A DNA stretch of 64,000 nucleotides. Origin: Echria macrotheca. Its lineage: Eukaryota; Ascomycota; Sordariomycetes; Sordariales; Schizotheciaceae. The stretch is taken from contig MU839852.1 in NCBI GenBank assembly GCA_030411725.1, forward strand, positions 186,001 through 250,000, written 5' to 3'. Under the pieces are notes generated by a model, which was not told the DNA's origin, searched no databases, and saw only the letters and a list, made by a program, of their open reading frames with translations. Position numbers and translations under genes: made by a program. Below, in pieces: positions 12,216 to 22,881 of the stretch. The first letter of the stretch is position 1; every line of letters starts with the position of its first letter.

Positions 12216-12940
12216 CTAGTGGCTTGTTGTAGCCCCGGTTCGCCCGGAAGGTCCCAACGAGAACCGTGATGGACGTTTGCTCAGTGCTGGGAACGCTGGG
12301 CCGCCAGACCCCATGTCATCCCAGACAGACGCGTCCGGAAACCCGCCATTGAGGACCGGATCATCGCGGAGACAGACGACTTGGATGTCTGTATCATTGG
12401 GCTTCCCGTGGCCGGTCATGGCGACGGGCGGTGTCGTTCGAGATGAGTTCGTAGCCAGTGGACTTGACCACTCCGGTCCACGGCGGGCTTGCACCAGCTT
12501 TCGGGTCCAGACTGCGAGCGAGGGCAACGAAGAAGCTAGGTTGGTCGTAGTTGCCGACGGCCACCCTTCCGAACGGGTAGAAACCGCGGTAGGCACTGAC
12601 CAGCGAGAAAGACAGGCAGGCACTAAGCACCGAGAGGGACACGGATGACGTCCAGTCGAATGACAGCGATGTGGCTTCGTGTTGTGTCAATCAGCCAGGT
12701 CAGGCGTGAGGAGGCTGGCTGTGTGCATGTAGCTGATGGACTGGTCGAACCAAGATCGGCAAGTGGCACCTTGGGCAGCGAGCTGAACAATGGAGGTGTT
12801 GTTCATGTTGTCGTCTTTTTCGCTGCCCACTGCCTTGGCGGTCCATGCCGTCGTCGTGCGGAAGCAGTCCCGAATCTACCAGCCGCAACAGCCACTCGGG
12901 TACCCCAAAACAGGGAAACCATGCTCACACGCATTTTCGT
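12216..12940 (-). pseudogene. Coding-like remnant, unrecognised family
   Basis: On the minus strand three consecutive pieces look coding but lie in different frames. About 12815..12696 starts with ATG and encodes MNNTSIVQLAAQG. About 12660..12397 encodes SAYRGFYPFGRVAVGNYD and a stretch to GYELISND. About 12440..12219 encodes DTDIQVVCLRDDPVLNGG and beyond. I could not link them with convincing GT-AG introns and no family is recognised. It is either a short multi-exon gene whose splicing I failed to resolve, or a decayed copy. Confidence 0.3.
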
Positions 12941-13960
12941 CGGGCATCCGACTCTTCTTCTTCTCCTTCCTCTCAAGTCTGAGGGGTGTGGTAGGTACGT
13001 TTATGCTCTGTGACTATAACGGGATCCGATGAGTCGGGGAAAGAGCGGGAGGATCCATGCTTGGCTTCGAGCTTCAACCGCATCTCGTCAAAATGGACAG
13101 AACTCCTCACTCCTCTTGCAGCAAACCCGTGGTCGGCAGGTGGGTTCTTGGACTTGAGTCTGAACCTGAGCTTTTCGAGTTGGATGTCTGGAGATGAAGC
13201 AGAGTCCGCACCGGGCTGCTCCCCCCCACCCCAGCAAACTCCCCACTGAGTTTCCACCCATCGCAACCCCCAAAGTGTTGGAGGGAATCCGAATCCAGAC
13301 TTGCGGAAATAGCTCTGTGGAAGATGAAAGAACCCACTGTAAAACTATAAAATCAGGTCTTTGGCCACTGAACATTCCACCTGGCCGCAGCAGAATTCAC
13401 ATCTTCTTGACCCCCAATGATTCATTCTCCTGCGTAATCGACAATGCAACCTAGACGGTTTGTGTCCTCACTCACCCTATCATATGCAAGCACTCACGGC
13501 ACATAGGAAAGCCTAGAAGACGCTCTTTTGCCTCCGATCCTATCTGTGTGCCGTCTTGGCGCCCCATCTTCGCCCCGAAATACACCAAGTGGAAGTGGAC
13601 GCTCTGCTCTGGAACATGGTCCACCACCGGGCCGGACCACAGTTATGCAGCGACTCTTGCAGTGAGTGTCCAGGTCGATGACGACTGCCAAATGCCAACC
13701 TCATTGGAATCCTAGGCATCGACAAATTTGGCCTGAGGACTGCACGTCCTATGGATCTTATCATCGCGCCCCTTCTCGAAAAAAAACCGTGACCCACTGC
13801 ACTGGACTTCAGGCTTCTTGCTGGTGACGGCTATAAGTATGACTTCCAGAACCCCTGCGATTCTTCTGGAGTCCTCGTTCATTACAGTCCTCCAACGCAA
13901 ACAGTCCCTTAAAATCAGCTATCGAGACCAACAGAGATCAGAACCGGTCAATTGGACGAC
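12941..13960. other. Intergenic stretch, promoter side of the OYE-like gene
   Basis: About 1 kb without a supported gene. The last 60 bp before the ATG at 13961 are adenine-rich leader sequence. Confidence 0.5.
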
Positions 13961-15337
13961 ATGAAGTTTCCAATTGTATCCCAATGGCTGGCATTGTGCC
14001 TGTGGCTCCTCGCTTCTTGCCTGGCATCCCCTGTTGCTCGCCGGGCCCACCCAGCTTTTTCCCCCCATCCCCTCTTTTCCAACGTCACGCTCCGCAATGT
14101 CATTGGAAATGAGACGTCAAAACTCTGGAGGCCCCTCAAGATCGGTCATGTTCAGCTGGGACACCGCGTGGCCATGCCAGCACTGTCGCGGCATCGTGCG
14201 GACAACGAGAGCAGAGTGCAAGACATTGTCAAAGGTATGAGCTGCTGCCGGAGAGGCTCGTCGTTGTTCTATGCCTAACCAGCAACAGAGTACTTTGCCC
14301 AGCGCTCTTCCTCCGGCGGACTCCTCATCAGCGATGCGACGCAGATCTCGCCCGGGGCGGGCGGCGCAGCCCACGCGCCGGGAATATGGAACGACGAGCA
14401 GATCGCGGCCTGGAAGAACGTGACGGACGCGGTCCACGCCAGGGGCGCCAAGATGTTCTGCCAACTCTGGCACACCGGCCGGACGGGCGATGCCGAGAGG
14501 CTGCGTTTCCACGGGCGCAAGCTCATGTCGTCCAGCGCAGTCCCCCTCGACCTGACCGACCACTCGGCCCAGCCGGTCCCCGAAGAGATGACCGAGAGAG
14601 ACATCTGGAACACGGTCAGCGAGTACGCCGTGGCGGCGCACAACGCCGTGTTCAAGGCGGGCTTCGACGGCGTCGAGATCCACGGCGGCAACGGGTACCT
14701 GCCCGACCAGTTCCTGCAGGACACGTGCAACAACCGGACGGACGGCTGGGGCGGGAGCATCCCGAAGCGCGCGCGCTTCCACCTCGAGGTCACCAAGGCC
14801 GTGGCCAACGAGGTCGGCGCCAACCGCACCGCCGTCCGTCTGACGCCCCACGGCGTGTTCCACTCGATGGGCATGGCCGACGCGGTGCCGCAGTTTGCGT
14901 ACCTCGTCGGCGAGCTCCGCCATCTAGGTTTAGCCTATCTGTCTCTTGTCGAGCCGCGCGGCACCGGGCTGAACGCGACCGACAAGCGGCGCTGGGCGCC
15001 GAACGGGGTCCTGGTGGAGATCTGGCAGAACACCAGCCCTGTGATACTCGCCGGTGGGTTTACACAGGATTCTGCCCAGGAGGCCGTGGATACTGTCTAC
15101 AAGGACTATGATGTGGTCATCGCCTTCGGACGGCACTTCATCTCGACCCCTGACCTGGCGTTTCGGTTTCGGAATGGTCTCGAGTTCAACCCGTACGACC
15201 GGACGACGTTCTACAAGCCCCCGACGGAGAAGGGGTACCTTGACTACAACTATAGCGTCGCTTATCGTGCAGAAATGAGCAAGGGGAACGTGGAAGGGGT
15301 CAAACCTTTCCTACCAAATGCGTCTTCTGTGGCTTGA
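13961..15337 (+). CDS. Old Yellow Enzyme family FMN oxidoreductase with secretory signal peptide
   Basis: Two exons, 13961..14234 and 14289..15337 (440 aa); the intron 14235-14288 has GTATGA/CAG with CTAAC before the acceptor. The N-terminus MKFPIVSQWLALCLWLLASCLAS is a typical signal peptide. The barrel begins with LWRPLKIGHVQLGHRV, the usual OYE opening. The substrate-binding/proton-donor triad is intact: H223, N226 and Y228 in HGGNGYLPDQFLQD, matching His191, Asn194 and Tyr196 of yeast OYE1. QLWHTGR and the phosphate-binding VILAGGFT and FGRHFIS segments are also present. The expected chemistry is NAD(P)H-dependent reduction of activated C=C bonds with FMN. Entry into the secretory pathway is unusual, as most OYEs are cytosolic; several N-glycosylation sequons fit secretion. 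Biological substrate unknown. Confidence 0.9.
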
Positions 15338-17082
15338 ACTGGGGTTGGTGTTTGGTGTTTGGCGTCATTGGTCGTGTGGCTGTATGGCGTGTTTGTTTTT
15401 AGTTTTTTCTCCGTAGCCTAGCTTTATATTGAGTCGGGGCAACCTACCCCTGACGTGTGACTTAGGTCTGTGGCTGGTTAGGTAGCTGGTTCAGGGGTCC
15501 TGGACACCCCAGTCATGTATTTAAACCCCTTTTCCGTGCCTGGATCTCAGAACAAATCGATGCTTTCTTTCCATTCAATTCCTGACCGTATGGTGGGCTT
15601 GCTGCCACACTCTACCTCTGACCAGATGAAGGTCTTGCGTGCAGCACCTTCGTGTGCCTGACCCCAGATCTTTTCACCATACTAGAGTTGAGGGCAGGTG
15701 TGCGACTCCCCATTTCAATATAATTAATCACCTTTCCTATTGATAAGACGAGCCTTCGGCTCCATCATTATCTTGCTGCTGTGATCAGAGGCGCAGCCTC
15801 ATTCCTTCATATTTGGTGTGTTGTATTCACCAGTAGCTATTTACTAAGATCATGGTTTTGACGCTCATGACTTGTTGAACGGGCACCTTTATTAGACTTT
15901 CTGTGGGAACATCACCATGATTGAGTGCGCTGGGAATGAACATGCCAAAGGATCAAGACCCTGTGACTCTGCGCGCGATTCGTAGACTATCTAGACTTCC
16001 TTGTTGGTGAGATTCGTCCTGCGGTGATGCCATCCGTGGAGCAAAACGGGGCTGCAAACTATAAAAGTCGCATGCTCAATCCCGAGAGATGCCGGCACCA
16101 CCTTCCCCGAACCCATACCGGGGGACCGAACCCGCTATGGTGAGGGCTATCATGCTCCCCACGGAGCACGGGGCAGTTGTAGAGGACGTGGTCATGCTAC
16201 ATTAGACTGCATCTCACCATTTACATGGCTGCACATGGTACCGATTCTCATGTCCATCGACCAACTCACCATTTCCGGCCGGAATTCCACGGCGCGGGGC
16301 CAAATTAACGTTCTCTCTGACGGACTAGGTAGGTATATTGTGAACGTTAGCGGATGCATGTCTAATAAGTCCAATGGTGCATCGGGTCCTGCGGGCTATG
16401 ATGCACTCCTCGGGTCTGGAATGCGGATGAAGCATTGATCGGTCTCGAGTCAACGGGCAGCGGGGCGTATGGTGTTTTCGGAGACCCCCTCGATGCAACT
16501 TGCAAGTGCATAGCACATGGAAGATGTCGTTGCGGCTGCGATTGCTTCGGGGGCGAACAGACGATCATTTTTGGTTGCGTACGTCCCTTCCATCGACACT
16601 GCGAGGGAGAAACAGCTTGGGAGGGAAGGGCGCGTCTCTCTGACGAGAGAGACCGGCGCTTCATCACGCACCTGCTTCCAGGTTTCCATGACGGGTTCGT
16701 CATCATCACATGCTCCGATGCATCTCCGAGAATAGGTAGGGTGGTTCGTCACTCCCTCTATGTGGTCCCGGAAGGCTGCTTCTGCAGTGTGTTTTTGCCT
16801 CCCAATGCGTTGCTCAATGCACATCCAACGCAAGCGCTGTTTCCCAATTGTTGACTTGTAGTTTTGTCTTGCCATAAGCTAAAAATGCGACTACCCGTCT
16901 CACTTATTTGCGTCATGTCCGATCCGATGCAGCATGCAGGCGATCCCCATGGACCGAGCAGGCTGCATATGCCAGCTTCCACATGCTGAAGCGGACTTCG
17001 CTGCAGGTAAGAACACCACTTAGTGATGCAATGTCGAAAATTTTCGATGGGTGGGGACACAGGCATCCCACGTCCAGATCTC
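15338..17082. other. Long gene-poor stretch
   Basis: About 1.75 kb with only short, overlapping open frames on both strands and no family signature or convincing splice structure. I see no tRNA, transposase or clear repeat in it. Confidence 0.5.
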
Positions 17083-17090
17083 TATAAAAG
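17083..17090 (+). promoter_or_regulatory. TATA box of the broken gene at 17.4-18.9 kb
   Basis: TATAAAAG followed within 30-60 nt by a strongly pyrimidine-rich leader, a textbook fungal core promoter. It sits about 350 nt before the first plausible ATG (17440). Confidence 0.5.
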
Positions 17091-17439
17091 GCCAGGCAGA
17101 TCCCGCTTCTCTGCTCTCCTTTCATTCTCCAGTGCCATCAGCATATGCACTGCCACTCGTTTCTCCAATCACATTCACCTTCAGTCACTCATTTTCATTC
17201 ACGTCAACTTCGTTTCTCTCTCAATCACTCTCCTTATCGAAACAACACGATCCAGTGTCTCGGAATCCTTGAGTTTCTCCGGCAGCGGCCCTCCCCACAT
17301 CGATCCAGAATAGACTGCCGGGTCTCAGCTCATCAAGAGGGCCGTGTCGCCCGTGTCTTGGTCCTCGCAAGCGTCGACGTCCGTCTCCGAGTCCGCCAAA
17401 CTCGGGTCTACCGAAAGCGCTGCGGATGTGGCCGAAACC

Positions 17440-18880
17440 ATGAACAACTCAACGAAGCGCTACATCCCCACGTTTGGGAGATGGAGTGTTGAGCCAGAAC
17501 ACCGTGCTCTGGAGGTACGCGAAGCAAGGTATGTCATGACCCGGGTAATGTTGAGACACCCGGCTGACACACCGGTAGGCCTCGACCTTGTTGTCACTGC
17601 CGGACGTGAGAGCATTCGGTGGGACGACCGCGACTTCAGCCCGGTCTTTGAGCGGTCATCATACATCACCGGCGTCGGCTACATGCTGCAGGGGCTGCCC
17701 AAGGATCTGAACGAGAAGGACCGACGGAAGTTCCGCTGGGTCAAGGACCACCGGGGCTCCGAAACCAAGATTCCGGCCGGGCTTCTTCAAGAGTCCCGTA
17801 CTGCTTCGGCTATGCAGCGAGATGTCCACTGTCTTTTGACGCCATTTCGGTGTCCAACTCCCGTATGGATACCTCTTCCACTCAAAGTTCTCTCTGTATG
17901 TTCAGCTTGTCGCTCACCAGCATGACAGCAATGCTAACCACACCGTTAGCATCGGTGACGATCACGAGCATTCACTGGAACGCGGCGTTGAGGGACAACA
18001 TTGACACAAAGCTCCGGCATCTGGACCGGCCGATCCACCTGCAGATGGACGGGTATTCCCTTGTCACGAACTTCACGGTTAAGGAATGTATCTGCAACAA
18101 CCCGTACCAGTGACGAGTACCTCGACGTCATACTAAGTCCTTTTACCGAGCGTGTTAGCACCGGTCTCGAAGGTCCTGTGCGTTGGTTACTCTGGGGCAA
18201 GAAGTATCAGTCAGGCACGGATTTCGAAGTACAGAGCAGTAAGCGGCACTGTGCCGGGGACAGATGCTCGAGGATCAGGAGAACATCGTCTATCGCATCA
18301 GTTTCAGAGTGTTCGGATTTATCTGGTTGTTGGCCGTCCGTATGATGTACTCTGAAAGGAGCTTCCCGACCGCGAAGAGGGATAGGCAGCGTGCGATGTA
18401 CTGTCCGCTGCAACCAGGCTGTATCGACCATTCCAATTTGAGGAGCTACTTACCGAAGACGCTGCCAGAAAAGCAGTTCTGGATGGCCGCCTCGTGGTGG
18501 CACAGATCTCTGACCGAAGACGGCTGGCACGGCCATCGTCTCCAGCGGCGCCCTGACAGCATACTCCGGCAAGAAGACTTGCTTCCTCGTCAAAACGCTG
18601 TGTGGTCTCTTCGCAGACAGGACTCTCTCTTCAAGCTCCGCCGAAACGCTCTCTCTGAAACCCGGAAGGACGAACAAACTGGACCATTTACCCGCGCTGT
18701 CCCCCGAGACGCAGCTGTCCGGAGCGTGCGGGACGTAGTCGCCCTGTAGAAATGCCGTGTTATTACTGCACGATGCCAACTACAACAAGCAAAGCAACCG
18801 AGTTCTGCCGATTGTCACGAGAATGGACATGCCACCCAAGGCGGCTCAGTATCAAGGTCGAGTCTCCTTCCGCCAGCTGA
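17440..18880 (+). pseudogene. Broken multi-exon gene of unrecognised family
   Basis: The segment 17440-17840 is open and coding-like (KRYIPTFGRWSVEPEHRALE, then GLDLVVTAGRESIRWDDRD and YMLQGLPKDLNEKDRRKFRW). Further coding-like pieces follow in changing frames: about 17945-18100 (HLQMDGYSLVTNFTV), about 18110-18245 (DEYLDVILSPFTERV and GPVRWLLWGKKYQ), about 18520-18720 (a Ser/Thr-rich stretch interrupted by a TAG) and about 18740-18880 (AVLLLHDANYNKQSNR). Some changes may be introns, for example a GTACGC...GTAG pair within 17515-17579, but at least one in-frame stop and several frame switches are not explained by splicing. No domain is recognised. The strong TATA element upstream suggests the gene was once, or still is, transcribed. 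Confidence 0.4.
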
Positions 18881-19011
18881 AGTAATCAGCAATCCTGCGA
18901 AAAAATGGCGTTAAAGGCCAAAAGACGACCAAAGTCGTAAACAATGAGTTACCACAGCGTGTCACGGAGATTCCCCATATGATGCAGAGCATGCCCCCGC
19001 CAACGAAGAAA

Positions 19012-19350
19012 ATGAAATATCGTTCCGAGACCCTTGTCAGGGTATCCGTACCGAGACCTCCACGCTCGCTCGCGCCGCCGCTTGCGGCTGTCGTCGCTGC
19101 TCCTCTGTCGACCACGACTTGCACCAGCTACCAGACTCTCACCAAGACCATCACACTCGCTCGCGTCGCCGTGTCGACCGTCAGCGCCAGCGGTAACTCG
19201 ACCGTCACCCTGAGCACACCCACCGTCAGTCTGAAGCCCGTAGGTACCACGGCACTGCCATCCACACCGACAGGTGGTGCCCCATCGCTGGCCGGCGTGC
19301 CGGTGGCGTTTGTTGCCGTTACCGGAGCGGTTGTCGCTGCTCTCTTGTAG
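19012..19350 (+). CDS. Small Ser/Thr-rich, probably GPI-anchored cell-surface protein
   Basis: An intronless frame of 112 aa from the ATG at 19012 (an in-frame ATG also lies at 18979). The middle is Thr/Ser/Val-rich with the phrase CTSYQTLTKTITLAR, typical of fungal wall proteins of the TTxTxTxTKT type. The last 18 residues form a hydrophobic tail (VPVAFVAVTGAVVAALL) after a small-residue stretch TGGAPS, which fits a GPI attachment signal. The N-terminal hydrophobic region is weak (SLAPPLAAVVAAPLS), so secretion is less certain and an upstream signal-peptide exon may be missing. It lies in a decayed neighbourhood, so it could be a remnant. Confidence 0.5.
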   Translation: MKYRSETLVRVSVPRPPRSLAPPLAAVVAAPLSTTTCTSYQTLTKTITLARVAVSTVSASGNSTVTLSTPTVSLKPVGTTALPSTPTGGAPSLAGVPVAFVAVTGAVVAALL

Positions 19351-20469
19351 GCGTCAACAGGAAGCTTGGAAATGGGGGAATCGAACAGCAGCACCGAAAT
19401 TGCGCAGGATATTCCTCCGTACATCGCAGGTGTCTCCGGCCGGGTCCAGGTTGGCCACCCTGATGCCCTGGATGCCGCCGAGTCCCCGCCGAGGCGGTAT
19501 CCGAACCAGAACGCCGTTGGCCATGACGAGCGATGCGCCAACAGCCTTGAGCAGTCATTTTCTCTGAACCATCTATCTTGCAGGACCGGTGTTCCTGTTA
19601 CATCGGCTTTGCAGTGGGTTCGAATGTATGGATACAATTTCGACGTACGTATGGAGCACGGCGAGTTCTGGGGAACAGGCAGATTGGACTACCTACCATG
19701 GCAATCCTGGAATCCTCTAGATGGCCGGAGGTTCAGATCGAGAGCGTAGTATCTGGCGACGCAGACATACAGAAGTACTCCCATACGGACGAAAACGGAG
19801 ACATCCCCGGGCCCCCCCGGGGGTCGCGATACGGCGAGTTGCGTCGCATCTCGACGCGAAGTCATCAAGGATCAGCAAATACACAAGGTCGTCAACAACA
19901 AGCCACCAGCTCGGAATCCCCTCGACTACCAGGAATCGTGGAACTTGTTGTTCAACAACATGAAAGTAGCACGCAGCATCCCCACAGCGCCGAATTCCTA
20001 CCCAACAACGTCAGCCGCCCCCCGCGACTGACGATCCGCATACCGCAGGACTTGCACCGCACTGTATTCCCTGCCTTTCCCATCCTCGTCCTTGAACTTG
20101 CCTCGTCTTCCTTGTACTTGGTTAGCGCAGGATGACACGGAGGACGCCGATGATGGTGACGACAGAGAGGAGAATAAATGGTTCAGGGCGAGCCCCCCTG
20201 TTGACACAGCGTGTTATTGAGGGTTCGGACGCCGGACGGGCAGAGTTCGAGCAGTTATTGCAGTTCCTCCTGCAGCTGCAGCGACGGCGGTTCGCTCGGT
20301 GATATGCCTCCGGCAAGAAGGAGCGTGATATTGCGCGGTTACTAAGGGGTAGTAGTATGGGGTTTATCCCGGGCAGGGATCAGAAAACAGTATTCCGGGG
20401 ATGGGATCCTGTTCTGACAGAAATATCGGGAAGCTACCTATACGGCATGTGCTGGACTGGCACTTCGGG

Positions 20470-20470
<1 letters not shown>
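19351..20470. other. Gene-poor stretch left of the assembly gap
   Basis: Overlapping short frames on both strands (for example a minus-strand phrase ANGVLVRIPPRRGLGG near 19.5 kb) look like eroded coding sequence, but nothing can be assigned. Confidence 0.4.
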
Positions 20471-20540
<70 letters not shown>

Positions 20541-20566
20541 CGGGGGGGGGGGCGGCNNNNNNNNNN
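20471..20566. other. Assembly gap within poly-G tract
   Basis: G70 (20471-20540), one C, G11, a few bases, then ten N (20557-20566). The N run marks a scaffold gap; the long homopolymer is probably a low-quality read end rather than genomic sequence. The true distance and even adjacency across this point are uncertain. Confidence 0.95.
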
Positions 20567-20623
20567 TGTCTTTATTAGGGGGACGGTCACTTTCCGGTTT
20601 GGGCGGGAGGGGCAATTGGCCCG

Positions 20624-20644
20624 CCCCCCCCCCCCCCCCCCCCC
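20624..20644. repeat. Poly-C tract beside the gap
   Basis: Twenty-one consecutive C about 60 bp after the N run, complementary to the poly-G on the other side. Together they suggest a dye-terminator/homopolymer artefact or a fold-back at the contig ends. Confidence 0.7.
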
Positions 20645-20721
20645 ACGGCCGTCTCGAGTGTTTCCGACCCAGGGCTGGCCCGACCTGTTTAACACCGGTG
20701 TTCTGGCCTTGACACACACCG

Positions 20722-21055
20722 AATCCGGGTGACTACTACGCGATGATGGCCATGGCCACGGCCGAGCGGGGTATATCGTTTGACGGGGTGCCGACCAGGA
20801 CCTTCCTGAACATGTACTTCAAGATCGGTGCGATTGCCGAGTCTCTCGACGAGGCATTCACGCCCTACTTCCAAACGATCATGCATGCCCTTTGAGCCTT
20901 ATCTTACCATCAAGGGCTCGGAGGACGACGACCTTGCTCTCCGAAGTGGCGTGCTCGATTCCATTGGCCGCATTGCCAATGCGGTTGGTGCCGAGACATT
21001 CTAGCCCTTTGTGCTCCCGCTCATGACCTCGAGTGAGGAGGCCCTCAGCCTTGAC
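20722..21055 (+). pseudogene. Importin beta (Kap123/importin-4 type) gene fragment
   Basis: HEAT-repeat-like sequence: KIGAIAESLDEAFTPYF, then after a one-base shift near 20893 EPYLTIKGSEDDDLALRSG and VLDSIGRIANAVGAETF, then PFVLPLMTSSEEAL. The order and spacing match the central region of fungal Kap123/importin-4 (a nuclear import receptor for ribosomal proteins and histones). Two lesions are visible: the frameshift at about 20893, and a TAG at 21002-21004 where the family usually has Gln (a C-to-T change from CAG). Only about 110 codons remain of a protein of about 1100 residues, so this is a relic. The identification is by recollection of the family pattern. Confidence 0.65.
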
Positions 21056-21224
21056 AAAGAACGGCTTCAACCGCCCAAGTTTCACCCACGACGTCACCCC
21101 CTCGGCGCACTACCAATATGTACCGGCGTACAAACATTTCCAATCCAGCATCAACTTGGTCCACTTCATCGGTCCGGACAAGCCATGGCTGCAGGGTAGA
21201 GATCAGAGTTCCTGGGCTACCTAG
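21056..21224 (+). pseudogene. Glycogenin (GT8) gene fragment fused to the importin fragment
   Basis: Immediately downstream and in another frame: FNRPSFTHDVTPSAHYQY, then AYKHFQSSINLVHFIGPDKP and WLQGR. This is the conserved C-terminal part of the glycogenin catalytic domain, which primes glycogen synthesis by self-glucosylation; HFIGPDKPW is the hallmark. Both the N-terminal UDP-glucose-binding half and the C-terminal tail are missing, and a stop follows at 21222-21224. It cannot encode an active enzyme. Confidence 0.7.
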
Positions 21225-22881
21225 ATACAGGTTCTTGTTTCTTTTAGTTATACGGCTAGGGTTAGGATTCCGGCATAGATTTCTGGGCCTGTTTTGGTCT
21301 TCAGCGACCATTCCACTTCCTGTATTCTACCTATTATAGTTGAAGCAGCCAGGAATGGGAGATATTGCCATGCTTACATACAACGCCTGCACTACTTGTA
21401 GCCACCTTGTCACGCTGACAGTGTTCAGAATCTGAGAATACAGATCCTGCTTGTTTCTTAGTATAGACAAAAACAAGGACCTTTTTTTATACGGGGAAGA
21501 GCGTGACGTGATGGCCGGGTTAGTGCTGACGTGGCGAGTCTCGCCAAACCCAGAGTGCGAAATTTGCGTCTGTCCATCCACCCAACCCGAGACTTGTGCT
21601 GGCGAATACCTGTCACCAGTTCCTAGTTTTTACCTCGGCCCGAAGGATGGAGGCTATCGCGACACTCACGTATACACCACCCCACAAGCACAGACGGGTT
21701 ATAAGGTATCTTTAAACCCCCCCCTTCATTCCCTCCCGATCACGAACAGGCGTAGCACCAGCGAGCCCCCTCCGATCGCATCCACCATGTCACCAGCCGA
21801 CGGACCGCAAGACGAGCTCGACAGCGAGCACGCTTACTTCGGCTGCCCCGGCCGGCGTTTCGTTCATTAAACCCAACGGCAGTATCCTGAGTGGGAATGC
21901 CGAGCTGGGAGCATTTGAGACAGCTCGAAACTACCTCTAATTCCACTACAAGTTCGGCGTTACCGTCGTCGTCCATGTTTCCGGACGGTAGGTAGCTCGT
22001 ACTCGGATGCGAGCCAACGGTTCCCAGCTAGGTACAGGATGCCCGGCACGGCAGGTGGTTTCCTGGCAATCAATCTGGAGACCAGCTAGCTAGCGACATG
22101 TCCTTCAATCCGTTTATTGGAAGGGGGCCGGCGGGAAGTACATTGACGTAGAAGAGGAGGAGGACGAAGTGAATATCGACGGGACGGGGCCATCATCGCG
22201 GCGTTTGAACAGTAGCTACCTACGCAATTCTAAGAAAGGATGCACCATCGTCAGCCTCGCTAGTGTCTTTTCCGACTACGATGCCATAACATTCGTCATT
22301 GACACGATTATTATCGAGTACCCCGCAACAGACGAACGGTCTTTTCGTTACATGTAACAAGTAGGAGCAATTCCCTTGTAGGTTCGGTGCTCGAATCTCC
22401 AAGTATCTACTTCTCTGGTTTTATCTTGTTAAATTTTTACGTTCCCTTACCAAGCGCATTTTACGCGTTTTGCGTTCTTCTTAAGCAGTAAACATACATG
22501 TCACACACACACACACAGTACACCCATAAGTCTACTGGAAGCGTCCCGTCGCGTCGGTCGCGTACGCCGTCGCTGCTCTACAAAGACCATAGACACAGCC
22601 TTCAAATCCTGGCTTCGCTTCCTGTCGCAGAAACGACGATCGTGTCCAGAGTCTCAAGGCTAATCCCCTGGGAGGGATGTCAATTATCAAAATCTAAAAG
22701 TAGGGTGGGGTCCTTAGGGTTCCGTCATCGGTGCCGAGGGTGATCACCGTAACGCGTCCCGTTCGACGTCGTGTGATCGAATTTACATGCCGCAACGCCA
22801 AAACTCCCTGCCTCCCGACCAATGCCCATTGCCGCCATGCCCATTCCAAAATAACAAAGACATCCGCCCTCGCCCATACGG
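21225..22881. other. Gene-poor stretch with possible coding relic at 21.8-22.0 kb
   Basis: Around 21820-21985 on the plus strand the phrases PAGVSFIKPNGSILSGNAEL and, after a TAA, FHYKFGVTVVVHVSG look like an eroded protein. A (CA)8-type microsatellite lies at about 22501-22517. Nothing else is supported. Confidence 0.4.

Noticed and set aside
21820..21985. Possible protein relic PAGVSFIKPNGSILSGNAEL
   Set aside because: Interrupted by a stop and not matched to a family I know; mentioned only within the intergenic entry.
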